From Flavobacteriaceae bacterium UBA1682 (GTDB taxonomy: Bacteria > Bacteroidota > Bacteroidia > Flavobacteriales > Flavobacteriaceae), in the NCBI GenBank assembly GCA_002320285.1, contig DCKE01000007.1, positions 22,986 through 86,985 on the forward strand: a stretch of DNA of 64,000 bases, read 5' to 3'. Below the pieces are notes generated by a model that ran no database searches, was not told the origin of the DNA, and was given only the letters and a program-made list of their open reading frames with translations. A program made the position numbers and the translations under genes. This document shows positions 17,418 through 26,122 of the stretch, piece by piece; positions within the stretch are counted from its first letter, which is position 1, and every line of letters begins with the position of its first letter.

Positions 17418-18068
17418 CTATTTAATTCCATCCCATTCACCGTAAAACTGCGACAAGAAAAGCTCCATAAACCGATGCCTTTCCTGGGCAATTTCCTTAG
17501 CTGCTTGAGTATTCATTCGATCTTTTAACAACAATAATTTTTCATAAAAATGATTTAAAGTTGGTCCATTATCCGCTTTATACTCCTCCTTAGACATCGC
17601 CATTTTTGGCGCCACATTAGGATCATAGAGAATTCTATTTTTAAATCCTCCATAATTAAATGCACGAGCAATTCCAATAGCTCCCAAAGCATCTAAGCGA
17701 TCCGCATCTTGAACAATCTGCAACTCCAAGGAACTAAACTTCTTTTCAAAATTCCCCCCCTTAAACGAGATGTTTTCAATGATACGAACTACATGCATCA
17801 CCACTTCTTCAGCAACACCAATAGACTCTAGGAACAACTGAGCCTTCTTAGGACCGACCTGTTCATCTCCGTCATTAAACTTACTATCTGCTATATCATG
17901 TAAAAGCGCCGCTAATTTTACTACTAAAAAATCGCATTTTGGACTGTTCTCAGCAATTAATAACGCATTTTTGTAAACGCGTTCTATGTGAAACCAATCA
18001 TGCCCTCCTTCAGCACCTTCCAATTCTATTCTAACAAAAGCAGTAGTTTTCGCAACTAACTCTTCCAT
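17418..18068 (-). CDS. HD-domain phosphohydrolase
   Basis: A 216-residue protein of the YedJ/YpgQ-like HD family, metal-dependent phosphohydrolases probably acting on nucleotides. Motifs in order: GGHDWFHIERVYKNAL (first His), LLHDIADSKF (the HD pair), VVRIIENISFKGG, and DADRLDALGAIGIARAF (final Asp). The length is normal for the family. It lies 9 bases after the acyl-ACP desaturase gene and is probably co-transcribed. Substrate unknown; nucleoside triphosphates are likely from characterised relatives. Confidence 0.87.
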   Translation of the reverse strand: MEELVAKTTAFVRIELEGAEGGHDWFHIERVYKNALLIAENSPKCDFLVVKLAALLHDIADSKFNDGDEQVGPKKAQLFLESIGVAEEVVMHVVRIIENISFKGGNFEKKFSSLELQIVQDADRLDALGAIGIARAFNYGGFKNRILYDPNVAPKMAMSKEEYKADNGPTLNHFYEKLLLLKDRMNTQAAKEIAQERHRFMELFLSQFYGEWDGIK

Positions 18069-18077
18069 GAATTCCTT

Positions 18078-19067
18078 TTATTTTATAATTGCTGGCTGTA
18101 CCCATTTAAACACATGAGGTTCACGTGTAATCACCATTCTCTCCGCAATTTTTGTCATACGTCCTGGTAACTTCATCAAATAATCACGCGCTTTTTCTGC
18201 TTCATCTGTCAAATTGTTCACTTTATCAATTTGCCACTTATCTATTAATTTCTGCATGATATCAACATAATCCATCGCAGTATAAACTCCAATGCGCTGT
18301 GCCGAATCTGAAAACTGTTCAAAAGCATCGCCAATCTTCCCACCCGATTCTCTAATCAAATTTGCCGGCATAGTGATCTTTCTCTTCATCATATAATGAA
18401 AAGCCAACATCATCTCACTTGGATCTACTTTAAAAATACGATCCACAAATTCTGTATAAGCATGATGGTGTCTCATTTCGTCACCCGCAATTAACCTACA
18501 GATTTTCGATAGTTTATGATCTCCGTATTTCTTAGCCAATTGGGCAACTCTGTTGTGAGAAACATAAGTAGCCAATTCCTGAAAACTGGTGAAGACAAAA
18601 TTCTTATACGGGTCACGATCCGTTCCCGGGTCAAAACCATCGTTTAATAAATGATGCGTCGTGATTTCGACTTCCTTCATATTTACCCTTCCAGATAGAT
18701 ACAAATATTTGTTCAACAGGTCCCCATGACGATTCTCTTCACCGGTCCATTGTCTGATCCATTTCCCCCAGCCGTTATCCGTTTTCTGATCAATTCCCTC
18801 TACATCCATCAACCAAGACTCGTAAGTAGGCAAAGCCTCCTCCGTAATGGTATCTCCAACCAATACAACCCAAAAGTCATAAGGCAGCTCCTTAGCAAAC
18901 TCTCGAAGCTCTTTAACATCTTCAAAGAAGGTCTCACTTTGAGAATCCGGTAACAAATCGGAAGGTTGCCAAATTTTCTCAACCGGTATTAAATAGTTCT
19001 CAACGAAACTATCAATATTTTTTTCTAGAAATTGCATTACTTCTAGGCGAACATTTTTAATTGACAT
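18078..19067 (-). CDS. Acyl-ACP desaturase (soluble diiron type)
   Basis: A 329-residue soluble desaturase that would introduce a double bond into acyl-ACP with O2 and ferredoxin, so adjusting membrane fluidity. The diiron ligands are visible as ENRHG (E111, H114), the Glu in SFQELATYVSH (E164) and DEMRHHH (E197, H200), spaced as in the plant stearoyl-ACP desaturase family. The N-terminal region IPVEKIWQPSDLLP is also typical. The HD hydrolase follows at 9 bases and plsC, another lipid gene, lies downstream in the other transcription unit order (19144-19875, same strand, upstream). Confidence 0.92.
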   Translation of the reverse strand: MSIKNVRLEVMQFLEKNIDSFVENYLIPVEKIWQPSDLLPDSQSETFFEDVKELREFAKELPYDFWVVLVGDTITEEALPTYESWLMDVEGIDQKTDNGWGKWIRQWTGEENRHGDLLNKYLYLSGRVNMKEVEITTHHLLNDGFDPGTDRDPYKNFVFTSFQELATYVSHNRVAQLAKKYGDHKLSKICRLIAGDEMRHHHAYTEFVDRIFKVDPSEMMLAFHYMMKRKITMPANLIRESGGKIGDAFEQFSDSAQRIGVYTAMDYVDIMQKLIDKWQIDKVNNLTDEAEKARDYLMKLPGRMTKIAERMVITREPHVFKWVQPAIIK

Positions 19068-19143
19068 AATTTCTATTTATTTCACCAAGCTTAAATACTT
19101 TTCATGATCTGGTTTGTTTGAGCATCAAGTGGTGTATGTATAT

Positions 19144-19875
19144 TTATTTTACTGCTATCTTTATCCTATTTTCGGTCTCTGTAAAAAGGGACTCAAAATC
19201 ATATTCTCTAACCACTAAGGGTGCATGAGTAATTACCTCAACACGATTACCCAATCCCAATGGAAATTTTCCAAACCGCAATAATTTCCAGGAATTATTG
19301 ATTGTTATCGGCACTACCACCGCATCAGGAGCGTATTTACACAAAATCTTCATACCATTTTCCGAAAAACGCTTCGGTTTCCCATCTCTACTACGAGTTC
19401 CCTCTGGAAATATCACCGCAGCTCGTTTGTACTTTTGTATATAAACTCCCAGCTCTTTAATAGCACTGAGTGCTTGCTTTGAATCTTTCCTATCAATTAG
19501 AACGGAACCTCCGTGTCTTAAATTATATGAAATACTCGGTATTCCTCTACCGAGTTCTTTTTTACTGACAAATTTAGGATGTGACCTTCTATAATTCCAA
19601 ATTATACAAGGAATATCAAACATACTTTGATGATTCGATACAAATATGATTGGCACATTATCAGGAACTAATTCCAGGTTCTTAACCGTATATGTTGTAC
19701 CCAAAATATTCGTACACCTCAACAATAAAAAATTCAAATAATCCACACTTTTTTTATGCGCTTGGTATCCAGAAAGCTTTAAACAAAGCCATTGGATGGG
19801 ATGAAACACCAGCAAGCAAATTAGAAAGCAACATAAAAAAATGATGCTTATCGGGTATGAAATGAGTTTTTGCAC
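19144..19875 (-). CDS. plsC: 1-acyl-sn-glycerol-3-phosphate acyltransferase (PlsC-like)
   Basis: A roughly 243-residue membrane-associated acyltransferase making phosphatidic acid from lysophosphatidic acid. Motif I appears as SNHQSMFDIP (NHQSxxD), followed by FVSKKELGRGIP, then PEGTRSRDGK (motif III) and VVPITINN (motif IV). One or two N-terminal hydrophobic helices precede. The start is taken as GTG at 19875 (VQKLISYPISII). An ATG at 19929 is rejected because it lies between a terminator and a TATATTTG promoter box at 19901-19908, upstream of any likely transcript start. The desaturase gene lies 76 bases downstream. Confidence 0.88.
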   Translation of the reverse strand: MQKLISYPISIIFLCCFLICLLVFHPIQWLCLKLSGYQAHKKSVDYLNFLLLRCTNILGTTYTVKNLELVPDNVPIIFVSNHQSMFDIPCIIWNYRRSHPKFVSKKELGRGIPSISYNLRHGGSVLIDRKDSKQALSAIKELGVYIQKYKRAAVIFPEGTRSRDGKPKRFSENGMKILCKYAPDAVVVPITINNSWKLLRFGKFPLGLGNRVEVITHAPLVVREYDFESLFTETENRIKIAVK

Positions 19876-19900
19876 GTCGCTATATATAGATTGAATGGAG

Positions 19901-19908
19901 CAAATATA
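19901..19908 (-). promoter_or_regulatory. Probable -7 element of plsC (TATATTTG)
   Basis: Minus-strand exact TAnnTTTG match 26 nt before the GTG at 19875 and just after the bacilliredoxin terminator. It decides the start choice of plsC. Confidence 0.5.
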
Positions 19909-19916
19909 CGTTTTTA

Positions 19917-19941
19917 ATAAAAAAACCACCTAAAAGGTGGT
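19917..19941 (-). terminator. Terminator of the bacilliredoxin gene
   Basis: 7-bp stem (ACCACCT / AGGTGGT) with a 3-nt loop and a U-rich tail on the minus strand, 8 bases after the stop at 19949. Confidence 0.85.
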
Positions 19942-19948
19942 CTTTATA

Positions 19949-20359
19949 TTAACAGTATTCGTTAAAAGCATCCTTAAGATTCTCTGCGATGGTCTCCGCG
20001 GGATGTCCTTCTATATGATGTCTTTCTAATACATGTACTAATTCTCCATCTCTAAACAACGCCATAGACGGTGAAGAAGGAGGAAAAGGGAACATGTGCA
20101 GACGAGCAGCATCAACTGCTTCTTTGTCTACTCCTGCAAAAACAGTCACAATTTGATTGGGTTTTTTATCTCCCATCAAACTCATCTTTGCTGCAGGTCT
20201 AGCATTACGTGCAGCACACCCACAAACGGAGTTTACTACAACAAATGTTGTTCCTTTTTGAGCTAAAGCATTTTCTACATCTTCAGCTGTATATAATTCT
20301 TGAAAGCCTGCTTCAACTAGTTCCGCACGCATAGGTTTTACAATTTCTTCTGGATACAT
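19949..20359 (-). CDS. BrxA/BrxB-family bacilliredoxin
   Basis: A 136-residue thioredoxin-fold protein of the YphP/YqiW family. The redox motif CGC is at residues 46-48 (NSVCGCAARNARPA), as in bacilliredoxins that remove bacillithiol from proteins. Bacillithiol is known in several Bacteroidota, so that role is plausible but not shown here. The ATG at 20359 (MYPEEIVKPMR) is the conserved family start; an upstream ATG at 20386 would begin inside the promoter region. It is a single-gene unit with promoter box and terminator. Confidence 0.92.
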   Translation of the reverse strand: MYPEEIVKPMRAELVEAGFQELYTAEDVENALAQKGTTFVVVNSVCGCAARNARPAAKMSLMGDKKPNQIVTVFAGVDKEAVDAARLHMFPFPPSSPSMALFRDGELVHVLERHHIEGHPAETIAENLKDAFNEYC

Positions 20360-20383
20360 ACTCTTTAAAAATAGGTTATTCAA

Positions 20384-20391
20384 CAAAGTTA
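20384..20391 (-). promoter_or_regulatory. Probable -7 element of the bacilliredoxin gene (TAACTTTG)
   Basis: Minus-strand TAnnTTTG match 24 nt before the ATG at 20359. The -33 half is not clear. Confidence 0.5.
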
Positions 20392-20437
20392 CGTTTTTTT
20401 TACTTTACTCACTATGTTCGTCTTTCACAAAGTATTG

Positions 20438-21595
20438 TTATACTTGAACAGATTTTTTAGATGGCTTCTTTTTCATCTTATTAATCCAAATAAAAACACC
20501 CGTAATAGGTAGACTCGTTGCAATCAGACAGACCATAAAATAAAGGATTTTTGAAAACAGCCCATAGATATCTCCAAGATGTATAGCCTTAATTTGAGAA
20601 GCAATTTTGTCGCCTGTTTTTTTATCGTCAAACAATTCCTTTTTTAGTATTTCACCAGAAAACTGATCGACAAACATCCTATCATAAGCTGTTTTGTTAA
20701 ATCGATCATTATCTTTTTTCTGTATTTCAAAAGATCCTTTCTCTCCTTTGGGAAAAGAAACTGTGGTTTGTCCTTGATAAGGGAAGTTTTCATTTGCCAA
20801 AGCTAGAGCTTGCGAATAAGTCAACGATTTAGCGTCCTCCTTCCATATCGATTCAGGCTTGACCTCATCTCTACCTCCAAATACTTTTACCCCTAATAAC
20901 TGACTTAGTCCAGCTCGATACCATTCAAAAGACCAACACAAGCCAGTCACCGCCATAATCAATACGACGAGCAAGGTATAGAACCCCAAAGTATTGTGAA
21001 GGTCGTGATTGACACGCTTCCACTTGGCGCTAAATTTTATTTTAAAACCGGGTTTCATACTTTTCCACCCCTTAATCTTCTTGGGAAACCACAAAAACAA
21101 TCCCGTGATAGACAAAACCACAAAAATTAACGTTGCAATTCCAACTATAGGTCTACCGATAGAAGAGTCAAACAACAACCAACGGTGCAATTTCATTACC
21201 TCACCAAAAAACGGCGCGGCTACGCTTTTTCCAGATCCTATAATTTCCTTTGTATACGGGTTAATCGAAAAACTATCATCTCGTTTATCTTTTTTACCAG
21301 CACTTACAGAAAACACATAGGGCTTATTGGCTTCTGAGTCGGTAACCACTCTGGTAACTTTTCCCTTTGTCTCAGCTTCAACAAACACAATCAGGTCCTC
21401 AACACTGTATTTGGACGGCAACACTTCAGCGATGGTATATTTTTCCGGTTCCAACCATTGCTCTACTTCCGCCCTAAACGTATAAATAGTTCCAGATAAA
21501 CAAACTACGAAAAGCACCAAAGCACTAGCAACACCCAACCAAAGATGAAGGTCATTCATCAACTTCCTAAACCCGTATTTCTTAGGATTTTTCAT
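20438..21595 (-). CDS. PepSY-associated transmembrane-helix protein
   Basis: A 385-residue inner-membrane protein with an N-terminal helix (about 15-40, HLWLGVASALVLFVVCLSGT), a periplasmic PepSY-type region, two central helices near 145-175 and 195-225, a second PepSY-like region, and a C-terminal helix. The pattern matches the PepSY_TM family, often linked to ferric siderophore or heme uptake. Conserved His in the helices (HLW, HRW, HDLHNTLG, HLGD) are typical and may bind heme; this is inference. No TonB receptor or iron gene is next to it, so the substrate remains open. Confidence 0.87.
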   Translation of the reverse strand: MKNPKKYGFRKLMNDLHLWLGVASALVLFVVCLSGTIYTFRAEVEQWLEPEKYTIAEVLPSKYSVEDLIVFVEAETKGKVTRVVTDSEANKPYVFSVSAGKKDKRDDSFSINPYTKEIIGSGKSVAAPFFGEVMKLHRWLLFDSSIGRPIVGIATLIFVVLSITGLFLWFPKKIKGWKSMKPGFKIKFSAKWKRVNHDLHNTLGFYTLLVVLIMAVTGLCWSFEWYRAGLSQLLGVKVFGGRDEVKPESIWKEDAKSLTYSQALALANENFPYQGQTTVSFPKGEKGSFEIQKKDNDRFNKTAYDRMFVDQFSGEILKKELFDDKKTGDKIASQIKAIHLGDIYGLFSKILYFMVCLIATSLPITGVFIWINKMKKKPSKKSVQV

Positions 21596-21809
21596 ATATA
21601 CTGATTATTTTTCACATTAAGCCCCTATAATATCACCGCCTCTGTTTGTCTGTTTACACAAAGAAAACGAACCTTTATCAGCGATTTTATAAGTTATCCT
21701 TAACCAATAATCTATTAAAATCTCTTTACTAAAAATGGAAATAGAAATATTTAGACTGAATAAGAACAGTGCAAATATAAAATTGTTTCTGCTCTACTGC
21801 AAGTGAAAT

Positions 21810-22169
21810 CTAAAAAGGATAAAAAGCATCCTCTAAATGCTCCATGGAATAATCGTCACCCTTTTTGAGAATCGCGAGTATATCAAATCGAATTTCTTCT
21901 TGACGCGACTGCATTTTCACATAGTGATTGGCAGCTTGAATCAAGTGGCGTATTTTTGCCTTGGTTATAAAGTCTTGTGGTAGACCGAAACCCGAAGAAG
22001 AACGGGTTTTCACTTCAACGACAACGAGTATACCTTCATTAAGGGCTATAATATCAATTTCTAACTTTCTATAACGCCAGTTGCATTCCAGTATGACATA
22101 TCCTTTATTGACCAAGAATTCCACCGCCTTTTTCTCTCCCAACCTTCCTAATTCGTTATGATCTGCCAT
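21810..22169 (-). CDS. yraN: YraN (UPF0102) family protein
   Basis: A 119-residue protein with a restriction-endonuclease-like fold. Family features: GRLGEKKAVEFLVNKGY at the start, NWRYRKLEIDIIA, and VVEVKTRSS, which together give the E-x-D...E-x-K nuclease pattern. The role in cells is not established; Holliday-junction or repair functions have been proposed for relatives. It lies 8 bases after the LD-carboxypeptidase gene and is probably in the same transcript. Confidence 0.9.
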   Translation of the reverse strand: MADHNELGRLGEKKAVEFLVNKGYVILECNWRYRKLEIDIIALNEGILVVVEVKTRSSSGFGLPQDFITKAKIRHLIQAANHYVKMQSRQEEIRFDILAILKKGDDYSMEHLEDAFYPF

Positions 22170-22177
22170 AATTGTAG

Positions 22178-23074
22178 TTATAAGAATTCCAGAGTCACCT
22201 TTTCTTGCTTAATGTCTAGTATTACTTCATGCCCAAATTTTAAGGCTAAATTTTCTTTAAGATGCCCAGCAGGAAAATCAAAACAGATCGGGAAATCATA
22301 TTTTTTACCGATCTCCACGATAATATCGTGTGCTTGTAGTCCAAAAGGAATAGAGTTGTCCTTCATTTCGGTCATCCCTCCAACAATAAGCGCCTTAAGA
22401 TTTTTGAAAAAACCATTTCGATCTAAATTATACATCATACGGTCAATATGATATAAATACTCATCGAGATCTTCGATAAACAAAATTTTATCCGCTGTAT
22501 TCATTGCAGACGGCGATCCGGTTAAACTATAAAGTATGGATAGATTTCCCCCTATCAATTCTCCCTTAGCCCTCCCGATATGATTCAGTGCATTAGCTTC
22601 AATTTGATAACTCAATTTTTTTCCAAACACCATGTCTTTGAGCGATTTTATGGACGCTGCAGTTGTATTTACCACACTAAATGCCATGATAGCATGTAAG
22701 GTTTCTACACCAATATTATGTATATGACTATGCAGAACAGTTACATCACTAAAACCGATAATCCATTTAGGTGACTTCATAAATCGATCAAAATTTAAAT
22801 GGTCGATAATGCGTACGGTTCCATAACCGCCTCTCGCACACCATATCGCCTTCACGTCACTATCGTCAAGTTGGTCTTGAAAATCGGCTATTCGTTGCTC
22901 ATCACTGCCCCCTAATTGAAAATTATCTAAGCCAATAGTGGTTCCCAGTCTTACTTTAAGCCCCCAGCTTTCCAATAGTTCTATTGCGGGTTTAGCTTCT
23001 ACTACTGAAAATTTCCTCGCAGTGCATACTATGGCAACGGTATCTCCTTCTTTTAAATAAGCGGGTTTTATCAT
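22178..23074 (-). CDS. LD-carboxypeptidase (S66 family)
   Basis: A 298-residue cytoplasmic serine peptidase that removes the terminal D-Ala from murein tetrapeptides during cell-wall recycling. Landmarks: PAYLKEGDTVAIVC near the start, CARGGYGTVRIIDHLNF, the nucleophile Ser in IIGFSDVT, the Glu in FIEDLDEYLYHIDRM and the His in DFPAGHLKENLALKFG. Spacing fits MccF/LdcA-type enzymes. An MccF-like self-immunity role is possible in this family but no microcin genes are nearby. yraN follows in the same direction. Confidence 0.93.
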   Translation of the reverse strand: MIKPAYLKEGDTVAIVCTARKFSVVEAKPAIELLESWGLKVRLGTTIGLDNFQLGGSDEQRIADFQDQLDDSDVKAIWCARGGYGTVRIIDHLNFDRFMKSPKWIIGFSDVTVLHSHIHNIGVETLHAIMAFSVVNTTAASIKSLKDMVFGKKLSYQIEANALNHIGRAKGELIGGNLSILYSLTGSPSAMNTADKILFIEDLDEYLYHIDRMMYNLDRNGFFKNLKALIVGGMTEMKDNSIPFGLQAHDIIVEIGKKYDFPICFDFPAGHLKENLALKFGHEVILDIKQEKVTLEFL

Positions 23075-23161
23075 CGAGTCTTTTTTTACAAATCTAAAAA
23101 TCTTTGTAAGATATATCTTTTATTTTCAACAGAAAAACAGTTTTGTATTTCAAAATGAAAC

Positions 23162-23187
23162 AAAAAACCCCACGCCAGAGCGAGGGG
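23162..23187 (-). terminator. Terminator of the surface cassette operon
   Basis: Stem CCCC-A-CGC / GCG-A-GGGG with one mismatch and a 4-nt loop, followed on the minus strand by six U, about 30 bases after the OmpA-family gene stop. Confidence 0.8.
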
Positions 23188-23218
23188 CTTAAAACAATAA
23201 ACGACTAGCGATCAACTA

Positions 23219-25168
23219 CTATAATTCTAAAACAATAAATTCACTTCTTCGATTCTCTTGATGTTGCTCCTCTGAACAGGCCACGCCATCGACACAATGA
23301 TTAATCAATTGGGTATCTCCATATCCCTTTGCGGTAATACGATATGCCGCTATACCTTGATTGATTATCCACGTTCTCGTTGATTTAGCTCTCTGGTCAG
23401 AGAGTCTTCGGTTATACTCCTCCTGCCCCCTACTATCTGTATGCGATCGAACATCGATCTTCATATTTGGATATTGCTCCATAACCGCTACGATTTTCAG
23501 TAGTTCCATGGTTGCATCAACACGAATATCGGACTTATTCAGGTCGAAATAAATCGGAACCAATTCCAATACTTTAAATAAATCATCGCCCTTCTCTACT
23601 TTAATTTTGACTTTCTCCAAGCCAAAATCTAGCTCAGTTATTCCTTCTTTAACCGGAAGGTCTACCGTTACCTCTGCTGTGTTGAATTCTTCCCTACTCG
23701 CATTTACTCGATATCTAGTAGCACAATTCAAAAGATCAAATTGATATTGACCTCGCTCATCGGTAACTACCTCGCTAAGCAATTTAAAATCACGATCTAA
23801 CAAACTCACTTTAATTTGGGCTATTCTTCCTTTATCCTTCTTATCATAAACAATTCCTTTTATGGTTTGTTTACAGTCCAATTCGAGTTTACGTGTTTCA
23901 TAAACCGAGTAAATATCATCGCTGCCGTAATCCTCAGCCCTATTAGAACTGAGAAAACCCTTTTGAAGTTTATTATCCATGAAAAAACCGAAATCATCAG
24001 CCGTGCTATTAGCAGGAGCTCCAATATTATGAACTGTACCCAAAGAACCGTCCGTAAAAATTTTTACGGCAAAAATATCGAGCCCTCCCAAACCGGGATG
24101 TCCATCAGAAGAAAAATACAATTCGTTTTCAGCACTGATAAAAGGAAAACTCTCTCGCCCGCCAGTATTGATTTCCGTTCCTAAATTAATCGGGTTTCCA
24201 AATTTCCCACCGCTTAAAACGGCCACTTTATACAAATCTGACTGTCCTTGTCCGCCTTGTCGATCGGAAGCAAAATAAAGCCATTTCCCGTCTAAACTTA
24301 ATGCTGGATGAGCAGTACTAAAATGATCGGAATTAAAAGGCAATTCTACTGCTTTAGTCCATTTACCGTCTATCTTTTCAGAACGATAGATCTTTAATAA
24401 AGTAGTACCCACTTCATTTCTCCCTCGCACACCTTTATTGTAATTATTTCTAGTAAAATACATCGTTTTTCCATCGGCAGTAAAAGTCGGTGTCGATTCG
24501 TTAAACGTACTTTTTGTTGAAGTAGCGAATTTTTTCACTCTTCCAAATGTTCCTTCCCCTTTTATTTCCGCCTGATATAAACTCGTAAACGGTTGATTGG
24601 TCCAACGGTGAACCCGCCTAACCATAGCTCCAGTATCTCGAGCAGAAGCAAAAATCAATTGATTGTCATAGACCGTACTACCAAAATCCGCATAAGACGA
24701 GTTAATCGGTAGCCTTGTCAATTTATACCTACCTGAATTCGCTTTAATTCGATCGAGGTAATCCTTATCTTGTAGGATCAACCTAGATCTTTGATCTGCG
24801 GATTCTCTTTCAGCAAAAATCTTTAACATTTTATCTGCCTCCATATAATTGTCGACAGCTTTGAGCGTTTGCGCATATCTAAAAAAATACTCGGAAGGCA
24901 ACTTATCAGTTAACTCAAAAAGAGCGTCATACCATCTATTTGCCTGTATCAATTTTCCATTAAAATAATAGGCATTGCCTAAGCGTTGAAATAGCTCCAG
25001 GTTTTTATATCCTTTGTCAGCAAGTCCTTCATAGATTTTAATCGCATCGACATAGGCAAAAAAGTCATAATGTTTATCCCCTTGAATCTGTTTTTTATCT
25101 TGAGAAAATGCTGTTATAGAGATGAATAAATGGACGAGAAGTAGATATTTATAAAACATTGTTTTCAT
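23219..25168 (-). CDS. OmpA-family protein with TPR and PD40 (WD40-like) repeats
   Basis: A 649-residue exported protein. Order: signal peptide (YKYLLLVHLFISITAFSQ), TPR-like helices about 25-140, PD40-type beta-propeller repeats about 150-420 (TPTFTADGKTMYFTRNN, HPALSLDGKWLYFASDRQGG, FPFISAENELYFSSDG), a carboxypeptidase-regulatory-like domain about 430-520, and a C-terminal OmpA domain from about 535 with YFDLNKSDIR and RSHTDSRG. The last domain binds peptidoglycan. This architecture is shared with PorE and relatives of the T9SS. It is 11 bases after the PorP/SprF gene, so the two probably form an outer-membrane complex with the type B protein. Confidence 0.9.
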   Translation of the reverse strand: MKTMFYKYLLLVHLFISITAFSQDKKQIQGDKHYDFFAYVDAIKIYEGLADKGYKNLELFQRLGNAYYFNGKLIQANRWYDALFELTDKLPSEYFFRYAQTLKAVDNYMEADKMLKIFAERESADQRSRLILQDKDYLDRIKANSGRYKLTRLPINSSYADFGSTVYDNQLIFASARDTGAMVRRVHRWTNQPFTSLYQAEIKGEGTFGRVKKFATSTKSTFNESTPTFTADGKTMYFTRNNYNKGVRGRNEVGTTLLKIYRSEKIDGKWTKAVELPFNSDHFSTAHPALSLDGKWLYFASDRQGGQGQSDLYKVAVLSGGKFGNPINLGTEINTGGRESFPFISAENELYFSSDGHPGLGGLDIFAVKIFTDGSLGTVHNIGAPANSTADDFGFFMDNKLQKGFLSSNRAEDYGSDDIYSVYETRKLELDCKQTIKGIVYDKKDKGRIAQIKVSLLDRDFKLLSEVVTDERGQYQFDLLNCATRYRVNASREEFNTAEVTVDLPVKEGITELDFGLEKVKIKVEKGDDLFKVLELVPIYFDLNKSDIRVDATMELLKIVAVMEQYPNMKIDVRSHTDSRGQEEYNRRLSDQRAKSTRTWIINQGIAAYRITAKGYGDTQLINHCVDGVACSEEQHQENRRSEFIVLEL

Positions 25169-25179
25169 GACTAGTACAT

Positions 25180-26109
25180 TTAAAAGAATCGTGGTGAAGT
25201 GATGCGGTTAAAACCTCTAAACAATTCAAAACGCAAGTATATTTCATGAGATCCTGAATTGTAATGGACTAATTTGCTGGTTTCAGCATCATAACTATAA
25301 CCGACAAACAGTCCCTCTGTAAGTTGAAAGCCCAACAGTCCACTGACGGCGGCATCCCATCGATAAGCCGCTCCAATTGTAAATACATCAGCTATTAAAA
25401 AATTGGCAGAAGCATCGATTTGAACAGGCGCTCCTGCGACCGCCTTAGTCAAAATGGCCGGTTTAAACTTGAGACCCGCGCTTAAGTCAAATACGTGGCC
25501 TGCGATCAGGTAAAAATTTACTTTTTGTCTCATCGCGGTATAAGTATTGTTGTCAAAACGATCGGTTGCCAGAAAATTGGGAACTGATATTCCCATATAA
25601 GTTTTATCGGAGCGCAAATACAATCCAGCTCCAATATTTGGTGTAAATTGATGGTTTATATTGTTGCTAAATACCACATCATTCAGATCGTGAATGTTGA
25701 GTTTATCATAATCCACATTTAATAAATTGGCCGTTCCCTTTAAACCAAATGACAACTTGAATTTTCTATTCAAATCCATGGTATATGAAAGATCCAAGGA
25801 AATGTTGTTTTCATCCATGACACCTATATTATCATTAATAAAGGAGACCCCAAATCCTAATCTCGAATCACCTAAGGGGCTATGGATCGATAAAGAAGTG
25901 GTTTTCGGCGCTCCATCTAGACCAACCCATTGTGCACGATGAAGTCCAAAAATACTCATTACGCCACGCGAACCCGCATAGGCAGGGTTTACATTTATGG
26001 TATTGTACATATATTGGGTGTATTGAGGATCTGCTTGAGCTTGTGCATTAAATACGGCACACAGAACGAAAATTACCATCAAAACCCACTTGACATTAAC
26101 TAATTTCAT
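25180..26109 (-). CDS. PorP/SprF family T9SS outer-membrane protein
   Basis: A protein of about 309 residues with a signal peptide (KWVLMVIFVLCAVFNAQAQA) and a beta-barrel pattern of alternating polar and hydrophobic residues with aromatic girdles. The mature start ADPQYTQYMYNTINVNPAYAGSRG is a strong PorP/SprF signature. SprF-like proteins are needed for secretion and surface anchoring of the T9SS type B protein encoded beside them. The ATG at 26109 is preferred to 26133 because it starts directly with the signal peptide; the longer form would overlap the upstream gene by 11 bases. It lies between the type B protein gene and the OmpA-family gene. Confidence 0.93.
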   Translation of the reverse strand: MKLVNVKWVLMVIFVLCAVFNAQAQADPQYTQYMYNTINVNPAYAGSRGVMSIFGLHRAQWVGLDGAPKTTSLSIHSPLGDSRLGFGVSFINDNIGVMDENNISLDLSYTMDLNRKFKLSFGLKGTANLLNVDYDKLNIHDLNDVVFSNNINHQFTPNIGAGLYLRSDKTYMGISVPNFLATDRFDNNTYTAMRQKVNFYLIAGHVFDLSAGLKFKPAILTKAVAGAPVQIDASANFLIADVFTIGAAYRWDAAVSGLLGFQLTEGLFVGYSYDAETSKLVHYNSGSHEIYLRFELFRGFNRITSPRFF

Positions 26110-26122
26110 ACTCTTGTCGCTT

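Noticed and set aside
19876..19929. Upstream ATG for PlsC at 19929
   Set aside because: It precedes the TATATTTG promoter box and touches the preceding terminator, and the extra residues are not family-like.
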